Assembly: GCF_900163865.1 (NCBI RefSeq)
Contig: NZ_FUKU01000059.1
Span: 1-64,000, forward strand
Source of the DNA: Sphingobacterium sp. JB170
GTDB taxonomy: Bacteria > Bacteroidota > Bacteroidia > Sphingobacteriales > Sphingobacteriaceae
DNA: 64,000 nucleotides
Direction: 5' to 3'
The notes under the pieces are model-generated. The model did not search any database. It had not been told where the DNA came from and worked only from the letters and a program-made list of their open reading frames with translations. Shown here in pieces: positions 23,795-32,516 of the stretch. How positions within the stretch are numbered: the first letter of the stretch is position 1; each line of letters starts with the position of its first letter. The position numbers and the translations under genes are program-made.

Positions 23795-24622
23795 ATGCGT
23801 ATAGACGCTCACCAACACTTTTGGCTCTATGATAAGGAGCGCGACCGTTGGATCACTGATGAAATGGCTGCGATACAGCGGAACTTTATGCCCACGGACT
23901 TAGCTCCTTTGTTAAGAGCGAGTAATATAGATGGCGTGGTCGCTGTACAGGCATCACAGTCGCTCGAAGAAACTAAGTTTTTGATAGACCTTTCTACTAT
24001 GTATGCCATGATCAAAGCCGTTGTAGGTTGGGTGGATTTACAAGCAGATACAATTGAAGAGCAATTAATGCAGTTTCAAGCTTCATCGATTGTTAAAGGT
24101 TTTCGGCACGTCATTGAGGGAGAAGAAGATCCAGATTTTTTGATGCGCCCTGCATTTTTGAATGGCATAAAAACACTAACGAAATACAACTATACTTTTG
24201 ACTTGTTAATTCGACCACGCCATTTTCAAAGTACTTTAAGCTGCGTAAGTGCAAATCCTAACCAACGCTTTGTGCTTGATCATATAGCAAAGCCAAATTT
24301 TAGAGATAAAGAATTTGAACAATGGTCAATTTTTATTGAAAGCCTTGCAAAGTATCCTAATGTATTTTGTAAAGTATCGGGTCTGGTGACCGAAGCAAAC
24401 TGGAATAGTTGGACATTTACGGACTTTGTACATTCTGTACAGCACGTTGTGACCTGTTTCGGTAAAGATAGGTTGATGTTCGGAAGCGATTGGCCGGTTT
24501 GTGAGCTAGCTGCCGAATATTCGGAGGTTATCAAGATCGCCCAAACTGCGATCGGTGATCTATCAGCACTTGAAGAAGACGCATTTTGGAGCGCAACAGC
24601 AAAGAAATTTTATAGTTTTTAA
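23795..24622 (+). CDS. Amidohydrolase (COG3618), probable L-fucono-1,5-lactonase
   Basis: The 275-aa TIM-barrel metal hydrolase begins RIDAHQHFW, whose HxH pair is the first metal/substrate motif. LDHIAKP (about 180) and FGSDWPVCEL (about 228-237) hold the later His and the catalytic Asp. The group includes L-fuconolactonase and L-rhamnono-lactonase, which open sugar lactones. I chose the ATG at 23795 because an upstream TTG (23771) would add eight residues and overlap the previous gene. It would act directly after the fucose dehydrogenase. Confidence 0.86.
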   Translation: MRIDAHQHFWLYDKERDRWITDEMAAIQRNFMPTDLAPLLRASNIDGVVAVQASQSLEETKFLIDLSTMYAMIKAVVGWVDLQADTIEEQLMQFQASSIVKGFRHVIEGEEDPDFLMRPAFLNGIKTLTKYNYTFDLLIRPRHFQSTLSCVSANPNQRFVLDHIAKPNFRDKEFEQWSIFIESLAKYPNVFCKVSGLVTEANWNSWTFTDFVHSVQHVVTCFGKDRLMFGSDWPVCELAAEYSEVIKIAQTAIGDLSALEEDAFWSATAKKFYSF

Positions 24623-24631
24623 CATGTTTCT

Positions 24632-25420
24632 ATGGATTTAAATTTAAAAGATAAAGTTATTATCGTTACTGGTGGCGCGAAAGGAATTGGCCGCGCAATT
24701 GTTATTGCACTCGCAAAGGAGGGCGCAATTCCGGTCATTGTTGGGCGTAAGCAGGTCGATAACCAAAAAGTGAAACTTGAGGTGGAGAATAATGGCGGTA
24801 TCGCATTTGCGGTGGAAGCAGAATTATCTATTCCAGAAGAATGTAAGAAATCCGTCGAAGCTGTATTGAGCCAATTTGGTCGTATCGATGGACTCGTTAA
24901 TAATGCAGGACATAACGATGGGGTAGGTTTGATTTCGGGAAGCTATGATAAGTTTGTGGATTCCTTGCATAAGAATTTGATTCATTATTATTTAATGGCA
25001 CATAACTGTATTGATGCTTTGCGTATATCAAAAGGAAGTGTTGTGAATATTAGTTCGAAAACAGCGGAAACTGGGCAAGGTAATACGTCGGCTTATGCCG
25101 CTTCAAACGGGGGACGAAACGCTTTAACACGGGAGTGGGCCGTAGAATTATTGCCTTACAGTATACGTGTGAATGCGATCGTTGTTGCCGAATGTGCGAC
25201 ACCGCAGTATGATTCGTGGATCGCAACGTTGGACAATCCCAAAGAGACCTTAAAAAAGATAACCGATCGTATACCGCTTGAGAACCGGATGACTACACCA
25301 GAAGAGATTGCTAATATGACGGTATTTCTACTTTCTGAAAAGTCTAGCCATACAACGGGCCAGCTGATCCATGTCGATGGCGGTTACGTTCATCTGGATC
25401 GATCACTGATTAAAGAATAA
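24632..25420 (+). CDS. SDR dehydrogenase, probable L-fucose dehydrogenase, with altered YxxxK
   Basis: The 262-aa short-chain dehydrogenase has TGGAKGIGRAI (13-23), NNAGHNDGVGL and the NISSKTAETGQGNTSAY active-site stretch (Ser141/142, Tyr155). The position four residues after the Tyr is Asn159 (codon AAC) instead of the nearly invariant Lys, in YAASNGGRNALTREWA. Neighbouring sequence is well conserved, so the enzyme may have reduced or changed activity, or the base is a recent mutation or read error. By elimination it would oxidise L-fucose to the lactone as the entry step. It is last of the seven fucose genes, ending before a terminator. Confidence 0.85.
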   Translation: MDLNLKDKVIIVTGGAKGIGRAIVIALAKEGAIPVIVGRKQVDNQKVKLEVENNGGIAFAVEAELSIPEECKKSVEAVLSQFGRIDGLVNNAGHNDGVGLISGSYDKFVDSLHKNLIHYYLMAHNCIDALRISKGSVVNISSKTAETGQGNTSAYAASNGGRNALTREWAVELLPYSIRVNAIVVAECATPQYDSWIATLDNPKETLKKITDRIPLENRMTTPEEIANMTVFLLSEKSSHTTGQLIHVDGGYVHLDRSLIKE

Positions 25421-25441
25421 TCGATTTTAATTTTATTGAAG

Positions 25442-25473
25442 ATGCCTTTGCAAAGATTTGCGAGGCATTTTTG
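25442..25473 (+). terminator. Terminator of fucose operon
   Basis: ATGCCTTTGCAAA (25442-25454) pairs imperfectly with TTTGCGAGGCAT (25457-25468), followed by T-rich sequence. It also lies just beyond the convergent CDF gene end. Confidence 0.6.
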
Positions 25474-25485
25474 ATGCGGTATGAA

Positions 25486-26376
25486 TTAATTTCTTTTTAG
25501 CTCGGTACGCTCAAAAGGTTCGATATGAATAAATACGTTTCCGATATTGTCGACATTATCCATTAAATAGTCTTTTAGGTTATGTGCAATCTCGTGTCCT
25601 TCTCTGACGGTAATAGTGGGGTCGACCACTGCATGTAAGTCTATTTGAAAATACATGCCAATCTTCCGTATGTAGCATTTTTCAATAAGTTTCACCCCCT
25701 CGACATTGATGGATTTCTTTCGGACGATTTCCTCTAATTCTTCATACGTGTTCTCATCCATTATCTCGGCGAGTGCAGGTCGGAAGATGCCATAGCAATT
25801 GTATATGATTAAACCAGATGCAAATAAAGCTGCCCAATCATCTGCACTTTCGTATCCCGGACCACTGAAGAGAGCGACAGAAATACCTATAAATGCGGCC
25901 ACTGAAGTGATCGCATCTGCCCGGTGATGCCACGCTTCGGCTTTTAAAGTATTGCTATTTAATGCTTTACTTTTCTTTATTATTGTGCGGAAAGATAGCT
26001 CCTTCCATATAATGATCGCGGCCAGAACAATCAATGTCCACGATTCTGGAAGATCATGAGGCGTTCTAATATTTTCAATACTTTCCATGGCGATGACAAA
26101 GGCGGAAACAATTAAAAATATAACGACAATAAAAGTGATCAATGGCTCTATTCGTCCATGACCGTAGGGATGTGTTTCGTCTGCCGGACGCTTGGAGTAG
26201 CGTAGTCCAAGTAACACCAAGATTGAAGAAAATATATCGGCAGTGGATTCTATCGCATCGGCAATAAGGGCATATGAGTTACCTAAGATTCCCGCTAGCC
26301 ATTTTACTAGAGCGAGCAGGAAATTAGTGAGAATGCTGAAATATGTCGTTCTTATTGCTTTATCTGCGTTTGACAT
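25486..26376 (-). CDS. Cation diffusion facilitator transporter
   Basis: The 296-aa protein has six TM helices (about 10-205) and a C-terminal cytosolic metallochaperone-like domain (about 210-290). Metal-site Asp/His residues are seen in LIADAIESTADIFSS (helix II, ~40-54) and AWHHRADAITS (helix V, ~148-158). It exports Zn2+, Fe2+ or a related divalent metal in exchange for protons. It stands alone between the fucose operon and a DUF1232 gene. Metal preference cannot be read with confidence. Confidence 0.92.
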   Translation of the reverse strand: MSNADKAIRTTYFSILTNFLLALVKWLAGILGNSYALIADAIESTADIFSSILVLLGLRYSKRPADETHPYGHGRIEPLITFIVVIFLIVSAFVIAMESIENIRTPHDLPESWTLIVLAAIIIWKELSFRTIIKKSKALNSNTLKAEAWHHRADAITSVAAFIGISVALFSGPGYESADDWAALFASGLIIYNCYGIFRPALAEIMDENTYEELEEIVRKKSINVEGVKLIEKCYIRKIGMYFQIDLHAVVDPTITVREGHEIAHNLKDYLMDNVDNIGNVFIHIEPFERTELKRN

Positions 26377-26680
26377 GTTAATAGTAATTGAAACAAATAT
26401 AGTTGAATTTCATTAGGACACACGCATAAAATGCCTAAGAATTCCCCAATAAGCGCGCTTTTAGTTAGTTTTGATACGCTAATTTCGTCGAATGAAAGCA
26501 AACCGAGTTTTCTGAGTGCTCTGTTAAAAAGTGTATGTTTTGCCAGAAATCATTCTCCTTGTATACATATAAATGTATCGAAACTACTGAAATTTGATGA
26601 AACGGGCTTAGTTGTTGATAAGTTGTACCTTTGATTGACGATCAAGTACACGCTTTTTTGAAGGGCGTTGAATAAATTAA

Positions 26681-27067
26681 TTGATGAAAAAATTAAATAA
26701 AGAACGAATGTTTCGTTTGTTTCGACAACTTAGTTCGAAAGATATAAACGGAGAAGATTTAGATCAAGCGGAGAAGCGAGTTTCTTTTTTAGAAGAGCGC
26801 GCTGATGATTTTAAAGTGTTAATTGCGATGTGTCGTGATAGTATTGGAGGGAGATACAAAATTAATAAGTGGAACCTTTCCATCGTCGTCGGGACTATTT
26901 TGTACGTTGTTTCGCCGCTAGATGCCATTCCCGATATTATACCTTTTCTAGGCTGGATGGATGATGTGACGATTGTCGGTTATGCAATCAGCCGCTTGTC
27001 GAGCGAGATTGTAAAATATCGTGCTTTTAAAAAGCAATTGCCCATCCCTGAGGGTGATAATAATTGA
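26681..27067 (+). CDS. YkvA / DUF1232 family membrane protein
   Basis: The 128-aa protein is defined by the core WNLSIVVGTILYVVSPLDAIPDIIPFLGWMDD region (about 66-97), whose SPLDxIPDxIPxxGxxDD pattern is the DUF1232 signature. The N-terminal 60 residues are charged and helical. It probably has one or two membrane helices. Function is unknown in general. It is followed after 218 nt by the AGCS symporter gene, a gap with no feature I can identify. Confidence 0.88.
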   Translation: MMKKLNKERMFRLFRQLSSKDINGEDLDQAEKRVSFLEERADDFKVLIAMCRDSIGGRYKINKWNLSIVVGTILYVVSPLDAIPDIIPFLGWMDDVTIVGYAISRLSSEIVKYRAFKKQLPIPEGDNN

Positions 27068-27285
27068 TAGCTTTAATATAACATCGCTCGAGCGGCAATT
27101 TGTCAATTGAAATTTTGAAGGTGCTAATTGACGCCTCTATCCGTAGAAAATGCGTTATGGTAACAAATTTTCTGTATTTTTTGCTCAATTTCCCGAAATT
27201 AATATGCTTCGGCACCGGGTTTGCAAAAAAAAAATGTTTCCTTTGCCTGAACACAATTACAACATATAAACACTAATATTGATTT

Positions 27286-28767
27286 ATGGAAAGTATCGTA
27301 AAGACATTATCTAATCTAGTCTGGAGTGATTTTTTAATTTATTTATGTCTGTGTTCAGGACTTTATTTTTCCATTCGTACTGGCTTTATACAAATTACCT
27401 ATTTGAAAGAAATGACGAGACTGTTATTTGTAAAATCAGATTCAAAAAAGGGTATCTCGTCATTTCAGGCATTTGCTTTAGCTATTTCGGGACGTGTCGG
27501 AACGGGAAACATAGTGGGCGTCGCAACTGCGATTTATATGGGTGGTCCGGGTGCAATCTTTTGGATGTGGACTATTGCTTTTCTTGGTTCCGCTTCGGCG
27601 TTTATTGAAGCGACTTTAGGACAATTATACAAACAAGAAATCGATGGACAATTTCGGGGCGGTCCCGCTTATTACATTGAAAAAGGTTTGGGCGTTAAGT
27701 GGTATGCCGTTTTATTCGCTATCATTACCATTATAAGCGCAGGTTTTTTACTGCCAGGGATCCAGAGTAATGCCGTTAACGCGACTGTAAGTAATGCCTT
27801 TGATATACATGTTTTCAATGCATCTTTTCTTGGGTTCGAAATGCCGATTAGTTGGGTTGGTATTGTCGTAATATTACTACTGGGAATAATTATAATTGGC
27901 GGTGTTAAAAGGTTAGCGGGGGCTGCCGAATTTATAGTGCCCTTTATGGCGGGGGCATATATTTTGATGGCGCTGATTATTATAGGTATGAATATTACCG
28001 AAGTTCCTGATGTTTTTTCTTTGATTTTTTCGTCTGCATTCAGTTTGGATGCGACTTTTGGAGGTGTCGTCGGAATGGCCATATCCTGGGGCGTAAAACG
28101 GGGAATATATTCGAACGAGGCCGGCCAAGGAACAGCGCCTCATCCGGCGGCGGCGGCGGCAGTTAGTCATCCCGCACAGCAGGGACTGGTTCAGGCGTTC
28201 TCGGTTTATGTCGATACGTTTTTTGTCTGTACGGCGACTGCGTTGATGATACTATTCACCGGCTCGTTCAATACGGGAGCAGAATTTGATGCCGCCGGGA
28301 ATGTCGTGAATTTCGTCGCCGAACATGTGCCGGGGACACCGCCGGACGGATTTACGCAAGCAGCGATATCTAGTCAGTTTCCGGCTTTTGGTTATCAATT
28401 TGTCGCAATCGCTCTCTTCTTTTTTGCCTTTACGACTATAATGGCCTATTATTACTACGCAGAAACAAATATTGCCTATCTCTTCAAGAAAGGGAATATG
28501 AAAGCATGGATTTGGGTGTTGCGTATCGGGTTTTTAATAGCTACCTATTTTGGCGCAGTGCATACAGCCGACTTAGCCTGGGGTCTAGGAGATATAGGGG
28601 TTGGATTGATGGCGTGGGTGAATTTAATTGCAATTTTACTATTGAGTAAACCGGCGATGAAGGTATGGAAGGATTATAAGAATAAACGTAAAGCAGGTGT
28701 ATTACAACCGGACTTCGATCCCAAAGAATTGGGGATTAAAAACGCAGATTTTTGGGAGAAAAAATAG
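27286..28767 (+). CDS. AGCS-family sodium:alanine/glycine symporter
   Basis: The 493-aa integral membrane protein has about eleven TM helices. Family motifs are clear: FQAFALAISGRVGTGNIVGVA (about 62-82), GGPGAIFWMW, FRGGPAYYIEKGLG and KRGIYSNEAGQGTAPHPAAAA (about 268-288). It imports small neutral amino acids with Na+. It carries a Lys-rich cytoplasmic tail. The gene appears monocistronic. Confidence 0.93.
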   Translation: MESIVKTLSNLVWSDFLIYLCLCSGLYFSIRTGFIQITYLKEMTRLLFVKSDSKKGISSFQAFALAISGRVGTGNIVGVATAIYMGGPGAIFWMWTIAFLGSASAFIEATLGQLYKQEIDGQFRGGPAYYIEKGLGVKWYAVLFAIITIISAGFLLPGIQSNAVNATVSNAFDIHVFNASFLGFEMPISWVGIVVILLLGIIIIGGVKRLAGAAEFIVPFMAGAYILMALIIIGMNITEVPDVFSLIFSSAFSLDATFGGVVGMAISWGVKRGIYSNEAGQGTAPHPAAAAAVSHPAQQGLVQAFSVYVDTFFVCTATALMILFTGSFNTGAEFDAAGNVVNFVAEHVPGTPPDGFTQAAISSQFPAFGYQFVAIALFFFAFTTIMAYYYYAETNIAYLFKKGNMKAWIWVLRIGFLIATYFGAVHTADLAWGLGDIGVGLMAWVNLIAILLLSKPAMKVWKDYKNKRKAGVLQPDFDPKELGIKNADFWEKK

Positions 28768-28910
28768 CGGACTTGTCGTTTATGTACAACAAAGACCAAC
28801 ATACTGGTTATTGCGCTATTAATTTCTTTTTTTGATGGGTATCTATGTACTTTAGTGCGCCGTTTGATCTTTTGCATTTTGAAAAACTGGAAGCAAGGGA
28901 GAGCTATTTT

Positions 28911-29000
28911 TTAACCGATACCAGAACATGTAGTTGCGACTAACATAACTAGCGCAACAAATGCGAGTACAAAGAATGTAGTTAATGAGGTCCTTTTCAT
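28911..29000 (-). CDS. 29-aa hydrophobic peptide with signal-like sequence
   Basis: In the 509-base gap between the AGCS and HDAC-like genes, an ATG at 29000 opens a 29-codon frame. It starts MKRTSLTTFF, runs through a long hydrophobic stretch and ends ATTCSGIG. It resembles a bare lipoprotein signal sequence or an entericidin-like peptide, but the residues before Cys (ATT) do not form a good lipobox. No promoter with both elements was found. Nothing else is seen in the gap. Confidence 0.35.
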   Translation of the reverse strand: MKRTSLTTFFVLAFVALVMLVATTCSGIG

Positions 29001-29276
29001 GTTGGTGTTTGTTAGTATTATTGTACTGACTAATACAAATAACGTGCCCAATTGTTTTTGTATAACTTTAGAAATTTTATTTCATTAAATGGTTTCCATT
29101 TGGTGACTGAAGATCAGTTGTATCTGGCTATTTCTTTATTGAAGATCAAGCATAGTTGTCTGTTATAAACGCTTCCGATGGCGAGCACGCCAAATGACAA
29201 ACTTTAAAACTGTGATTTTTGGTCGTAATTTGCAGGGTTTTTGTTAATTTCACGCTTATACATTTCTCTGAACTAA

Positions 29277-30182
29277 GTGCTATATATTGCTTATCATCCA
29301 AATTATGTTCTCCCGGTACGCGAGGGACATCGATTTCCTATGCTAAAGTACGAATTGATTTTTATGCAATTGTTGTATGAGGGGATTGTGAGCCAAGCGA
29401 ATTTTTTTAAACCAGATATGGTCGCGCGTGACGTTCTTGCTTTAGCCCACGAGAGGACTTATATCGAGAAGGTCTTGAATCTGCAATTGGATGAAAAGAT
29501 GACGCGACGGATTGGATTTCCATTGAACAAGGCGCTTGTCGACCGTGAATGTCTTCTGGTTAGCGGTACGCTCAATTGCTGTCAATTTTCGCTTAAATAT
29601 GGTGTGTCATTTAACATTGCTGGGGGTACGCATCACGCTGGGAAGGATTTTGGAGAAGGTTTTTGCCTATTTAATGATCAAGCCGTTGGAGCGGCTTTTT
29701 TAATAGCAAATAAACTTGCTGAAAGGGTATTGATTGTTGATTTGGATGTACATCAAGGGAACGGTACGGCACATATATTTCAGGGTAATGAAAATGTATT
29801 TACATTTTCGATGCATGCCGAAAAGAATTTTCCGTTTAGAAAGGAAGAATCTACTCTCGATGTGCCATTACAAGATGGGGTGGAAGATGATGAGTACCTC
29901 TCAGTTTTGGAACGGAACCTCAAAGATATTTTTGACGCTTTTCGTCCCAATTTTGTCTTCTATCAGGCGGGCGTTGATGTTTTGAGCACCGATAAGCTCG
30001 GCAAACTTAACCTCAGCGAACGAGCCTGCAGTAAACGTGATGAACTGGTTTTTTTAAAGTGTAGAGATCATAACATACCGGTTCAAGTAAGCATGGGCGG
30101 CGGCTATTCTGTTAAGATCAAAGATATCGTGAATGCCCACGTGGCGACTTTTAAAACGGCAATTGATATCTTTGCACTTTAA
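29277..30182 (+). CDS. Histone deacetylase-superfamily protein (AcuC-like)
   Basis: The 301-aa zinc-dependent deacetylase fold shows THHAGKDFGEGFCLFND (catalytic His pair, about 118-134), LIVDLDVHQGNGTA (zinc-binding Asp/His, about 150-163), and GGGYS near residue 280 (active-site Tyr replaced or shifted, typical in the AcuC group). Bacterial members remove acetyl or acyl groups from proteins or polyamines. The start is GTG at 29277, since the conserved YIAYHPNY strand begins at residue 3. The gene appears monocistronic. Confidence 0.9.
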   Translation: MLYIAYHPNYVLPVREGHRFPMLKYELIFMQLLYEGIVSQANFFKPDMVARDVLALAHERTYIEKVLNLQLDEKMTRRIGFPLNKALVDRECLLVSGTLNCCQFSLKYGVSFNIAGGTHHAGKDFGEGFCLFNDQAVGAAFLIANKLAERVLIVDLDVHQGNGTAHIFQGNENVFTFSMHAEKNFPFRKEESTLDVPLQDGVEDDEYLSVLERNLKDIFDAFRPNFVFYQAGVDVLSTDKLGKLNLSERACSKRDELVFLKCRDHNIPVQVSMGGGYSVKIKDIVNAHVATFKTAIDIFAL

Positions 30183-30311
30183 CGCGAATCGTGTGCGGGG
30201 CATTTGTGCGTAAATTTCGATATTGCTTTTTCGCTAGGCCACGTAGTTTCAGGTTATTTAAGGTTATTTGTATGGGTTGAATTACCCCGGGTTAAATTTA
30301 TTTAAATTATT

Positions 30312-31367
30312 ATGTTTTTTTACCAAGATGCAACGTTTAAGCAACTATCAATTCACAGAGTTGGCAATAAGGCACAAGATGAGTTTTATGTATTGTCCGA
30401 CGAGCCCGTAGATATGAGTCAGGATGAGATTTTATCCGAATTGCTTATGCAATATTTTATGAAACCGTTTTTAAAATCAAATGAGGTCTATCGTTTTTAC
30501 CACCCCAATAATGATTTGCAATTAAATGAAGTATTTTATTTCGTGAAACAATTTTTTGAAGGTAAAATGGGGTTCCATGAGACGTCCGTACAATTGGCCA
30601 AGCATCTTTACGAAGTATCACAGCATCCCAAAATTAAGGGAGGTGAGGTTTATATCGTCGCTCTTGATAATGTTCAAATGGAGGGTACGGATCATAATGC
30701 AATTGGAATATTTAAATCCGAGAATAAAGAGGCTTATTTAAAAGTTTATCCCGAGGCTGCTGGATTTGGACTGGAATATGAACAGGAGGCAATAAATATC
30801 AACAAATTGGATAAGGGAGTTGTTATCATTAACGACGAACAAGATGAAGGATTTAAGGTTCTTACTGTTGACCAAACAAACCAATCCGAAGCGCTTTATT
30901 GGAAGGATGAGTTTTTGAAAATCCAAACGCGAAATGATAATTTCCAACAGACCGGCAATCTTATGAAGGTGTATAAGAGTTTTGTTAACGAAAAGCTCGA
31001 CGAAACCTTTGAACTTCAGGCGGCCGATAAAATAGACCTTTTAAACCGATCTATGGATTATTTCAAAACCAAAGAAACATTTGACCAGCAGGAGTTTGAA
31101 GATGAGGTAATTGCAAATCCACAGGCAGCAACACTCTTTAAATCTTTTCAAGAGAACTTTGAACAGGAGTTCGATACGCCTTTTCAAGCCAACTTTGATA
31201 TCGCCATGCCGGCCGTAAAGAAAATGACTTCATCTTACAAATCTGTTATTAAGCTTGACAAGAATTTCCACGTCTATATACATGGGAAACGTGACTATGT
31301 AGAAATGGGGTTTGATGAAGAGCGGGGCCTAAACTACTATAAGTTGTATTTTGAGAATGAGAGCTAA
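30312..31367 (+). CDS. Nucleoid-associated protein, NdpA/YejK-like family
   Basis: The 351-aa protein matches the 37-kDa nucleoid-associated family in layout: an N-terminal strand-rich part (QLSIHRVGNK), a central KGGEVYIVALDNVQMEG strand pair, EAININKLDKGVVIIND, and a C-terminal KSVIKLDKNFHVYIHG segment that is the best conserved motif of the family. It probably associates with DNA or phage/defence contexts in some genomes, but function is poorly known. The following membrane-protein gene overlaps its end by 11 nt. Confidence 0.8.
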   Translation: MFFYQDATFKQLSIHRVGNKAQDEFYVLSDEPVDMSQDEILSELLMQYFMKPFLKSNEVYRFYHPNNDLQLNEVFYFVKQFFEGKMGFHETSVQLAKHLYEVSQHPKIKGGEVYIVALDNVQMEGTDHNAIGIFKSENKEAYLKVYPEAAGFGLEYEQEAININKLDKGVVIINDEQDEGFKVLTVDQTNQSEALYWKDEFLKIQTRNDNFQQTGNLMKVYKSFVNEKLDETFELQAADKIDLLNRSMDYFKTKETFDQQEFEDEVIANPQAATLFKSFQENFEQEFDTPFQANFDIAMPAVKKMTSSYKSVIKLDKNFHVYIHGKRDYVEMGFDEERGLNYYKLYFENES

Positions 31368-32451
31368 GTGGAAAACTAAAGCGAGTCGTCGGCGCGTTGT
31401 AAGATTGCTCTCAGTAGGCATCGCCCTATTGGTAATCGCTCTATGCCTCGGGTTGTTAAACCAAAATGAGCAGGCGGTTGAACAATATTACGCAAAAGGC
31501 TTCTTTCCGCTATTTTCTTATGGTATGAAAATTATTTTTGGGTGGATACCATTTAGCATTGGAGACCTAGTGTACGTCGGGTTAGTTTGGTGTATTTTGT
31601 TTTTTATAGGCTCTGCGTTTGTAATCGTATTCAAGCATAAGTTCGTTAAAGGAGCCGTGATCCGTCTTTTGCAACTAGGTGTGTTTTTATTGGCCGTCTA
31701 TGTTTATTTTTATGTGAGCTGGGGGCAGAATTACTACCGCATACCCTTGCAGAAACAGCTTTCTTTAAACGATACGGCTATAAAACAGGACGATTACCTT
31801 GCGGTCGTTGATCGCTATATTGACTCGATAAATACTATGCGCGAAGGCATAGAGATGGGTAAACAATGCCGTATTCAGGCAGAAATAGATATAGAACAAT
31901 TAATGTTAGCATCGACCGATAAGTTGCCAATGCTTTCTAGGAGCCAGGTCAAAGTTAAACACCCGATTTCGAGTCATCTTATCTCCTATTTTACCGTGAC
32001 GGGTTATTTTAATCCTTTCACCCATGAGGTGCATGTCAACCAAGTGATGCCGAAAACGTCCTATCCATTTACCGTATCACATGAATTGGCGCATCAAATG
32101 GGAATTGGTTTAGAGGATGAATGTAATTTCGTTGCCTTTCTTACACTGCACGATCATCCAAACATATGGTATAGATATGCGGCCTACTATGAGACGGTTC
32201 ATTATTTATTACGGCCACTCTATTATCAGAATCGGGAAAGATATAACGATTATGTCAATCGAATGTCCGATAAAGTACGGGAAGACTATCGGCAAGACCA
32301 TGCTTTTTGGCAAAGTTACATCGGATGGATCAGTTCGCTCTCGGATATGTTCTACGGCGGTTATCTTCGCCATAACAATCAACCTGAAGGCGCAATGCGC
32401 TATACATTAATGGGGCGACTGGTGGTTGCGTGGGAGAATCAAAAGATGTAA
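31357..32451 (+). CDS. DUF3810 membrane protein with HExxH zinc-protease motif
   Basis: The 364-aa protein (ATG at 31357; a TTG two codons earlier is possible) has three N-terminal TM helices (about 12-30, 50-85, 100-125) and a large outside domain. PFTVSHELAHQMGIG contains HELAH, the zincin metallopeptidase motif, and the following EDECNFVAFL provides a likely third ligand Glu. DUF3810 members are widespread in Bacteroidota and Firmicutes but uncharacterised. Its overlap with the NdpA-like gene implies cotranscription. Confidence 0.87.
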   Translation: MRAKWKTKASRRRVVRLLSVGIALLVIALCLGLLNQNEQAVEQYYAKGFFPLFSYGMKIIFGWIPFSIGDLVYVGLVWCILFFIGSAFVIVFKHKFVKGAVIRLLQLGVFLLAVYVYFYVSWGQNYYRIPLQKQLSLNDTAIKQDDYLAVVDRYIDSINTMREGIEMGKQCRIQAEIDIEQLMLASTDKLPMLSRSQVKVKHPISSHLISYFTVTGYFNPFTHEVHVNQVMPKTSYPFTVSHELAHQMGIGLEDECNFVAFLTLHDHPNIWYRYAAYYETVHYLLRPLYYQNRERYNDYVNRMSDKVREDYRQDHAFWQSYIGWISSLSDMFYGGYLRHNNQPEGAMRYTLMGRLVVAWENQKM

Positions 32452-32516
32452 TTCCCCTGATAATATTTATAAAGGAGTAGCGTAAACCAAATCCATCAGT
32501 TTTGCTGTGGGTGGGG

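Noticed and set aside
26431..26634. 67-codon plus-strand ORF upstream of the DUF1232 gene
   Set aside because: No family signal, Ser/Leu-rich low-quality composition and no promoter or RBS support.
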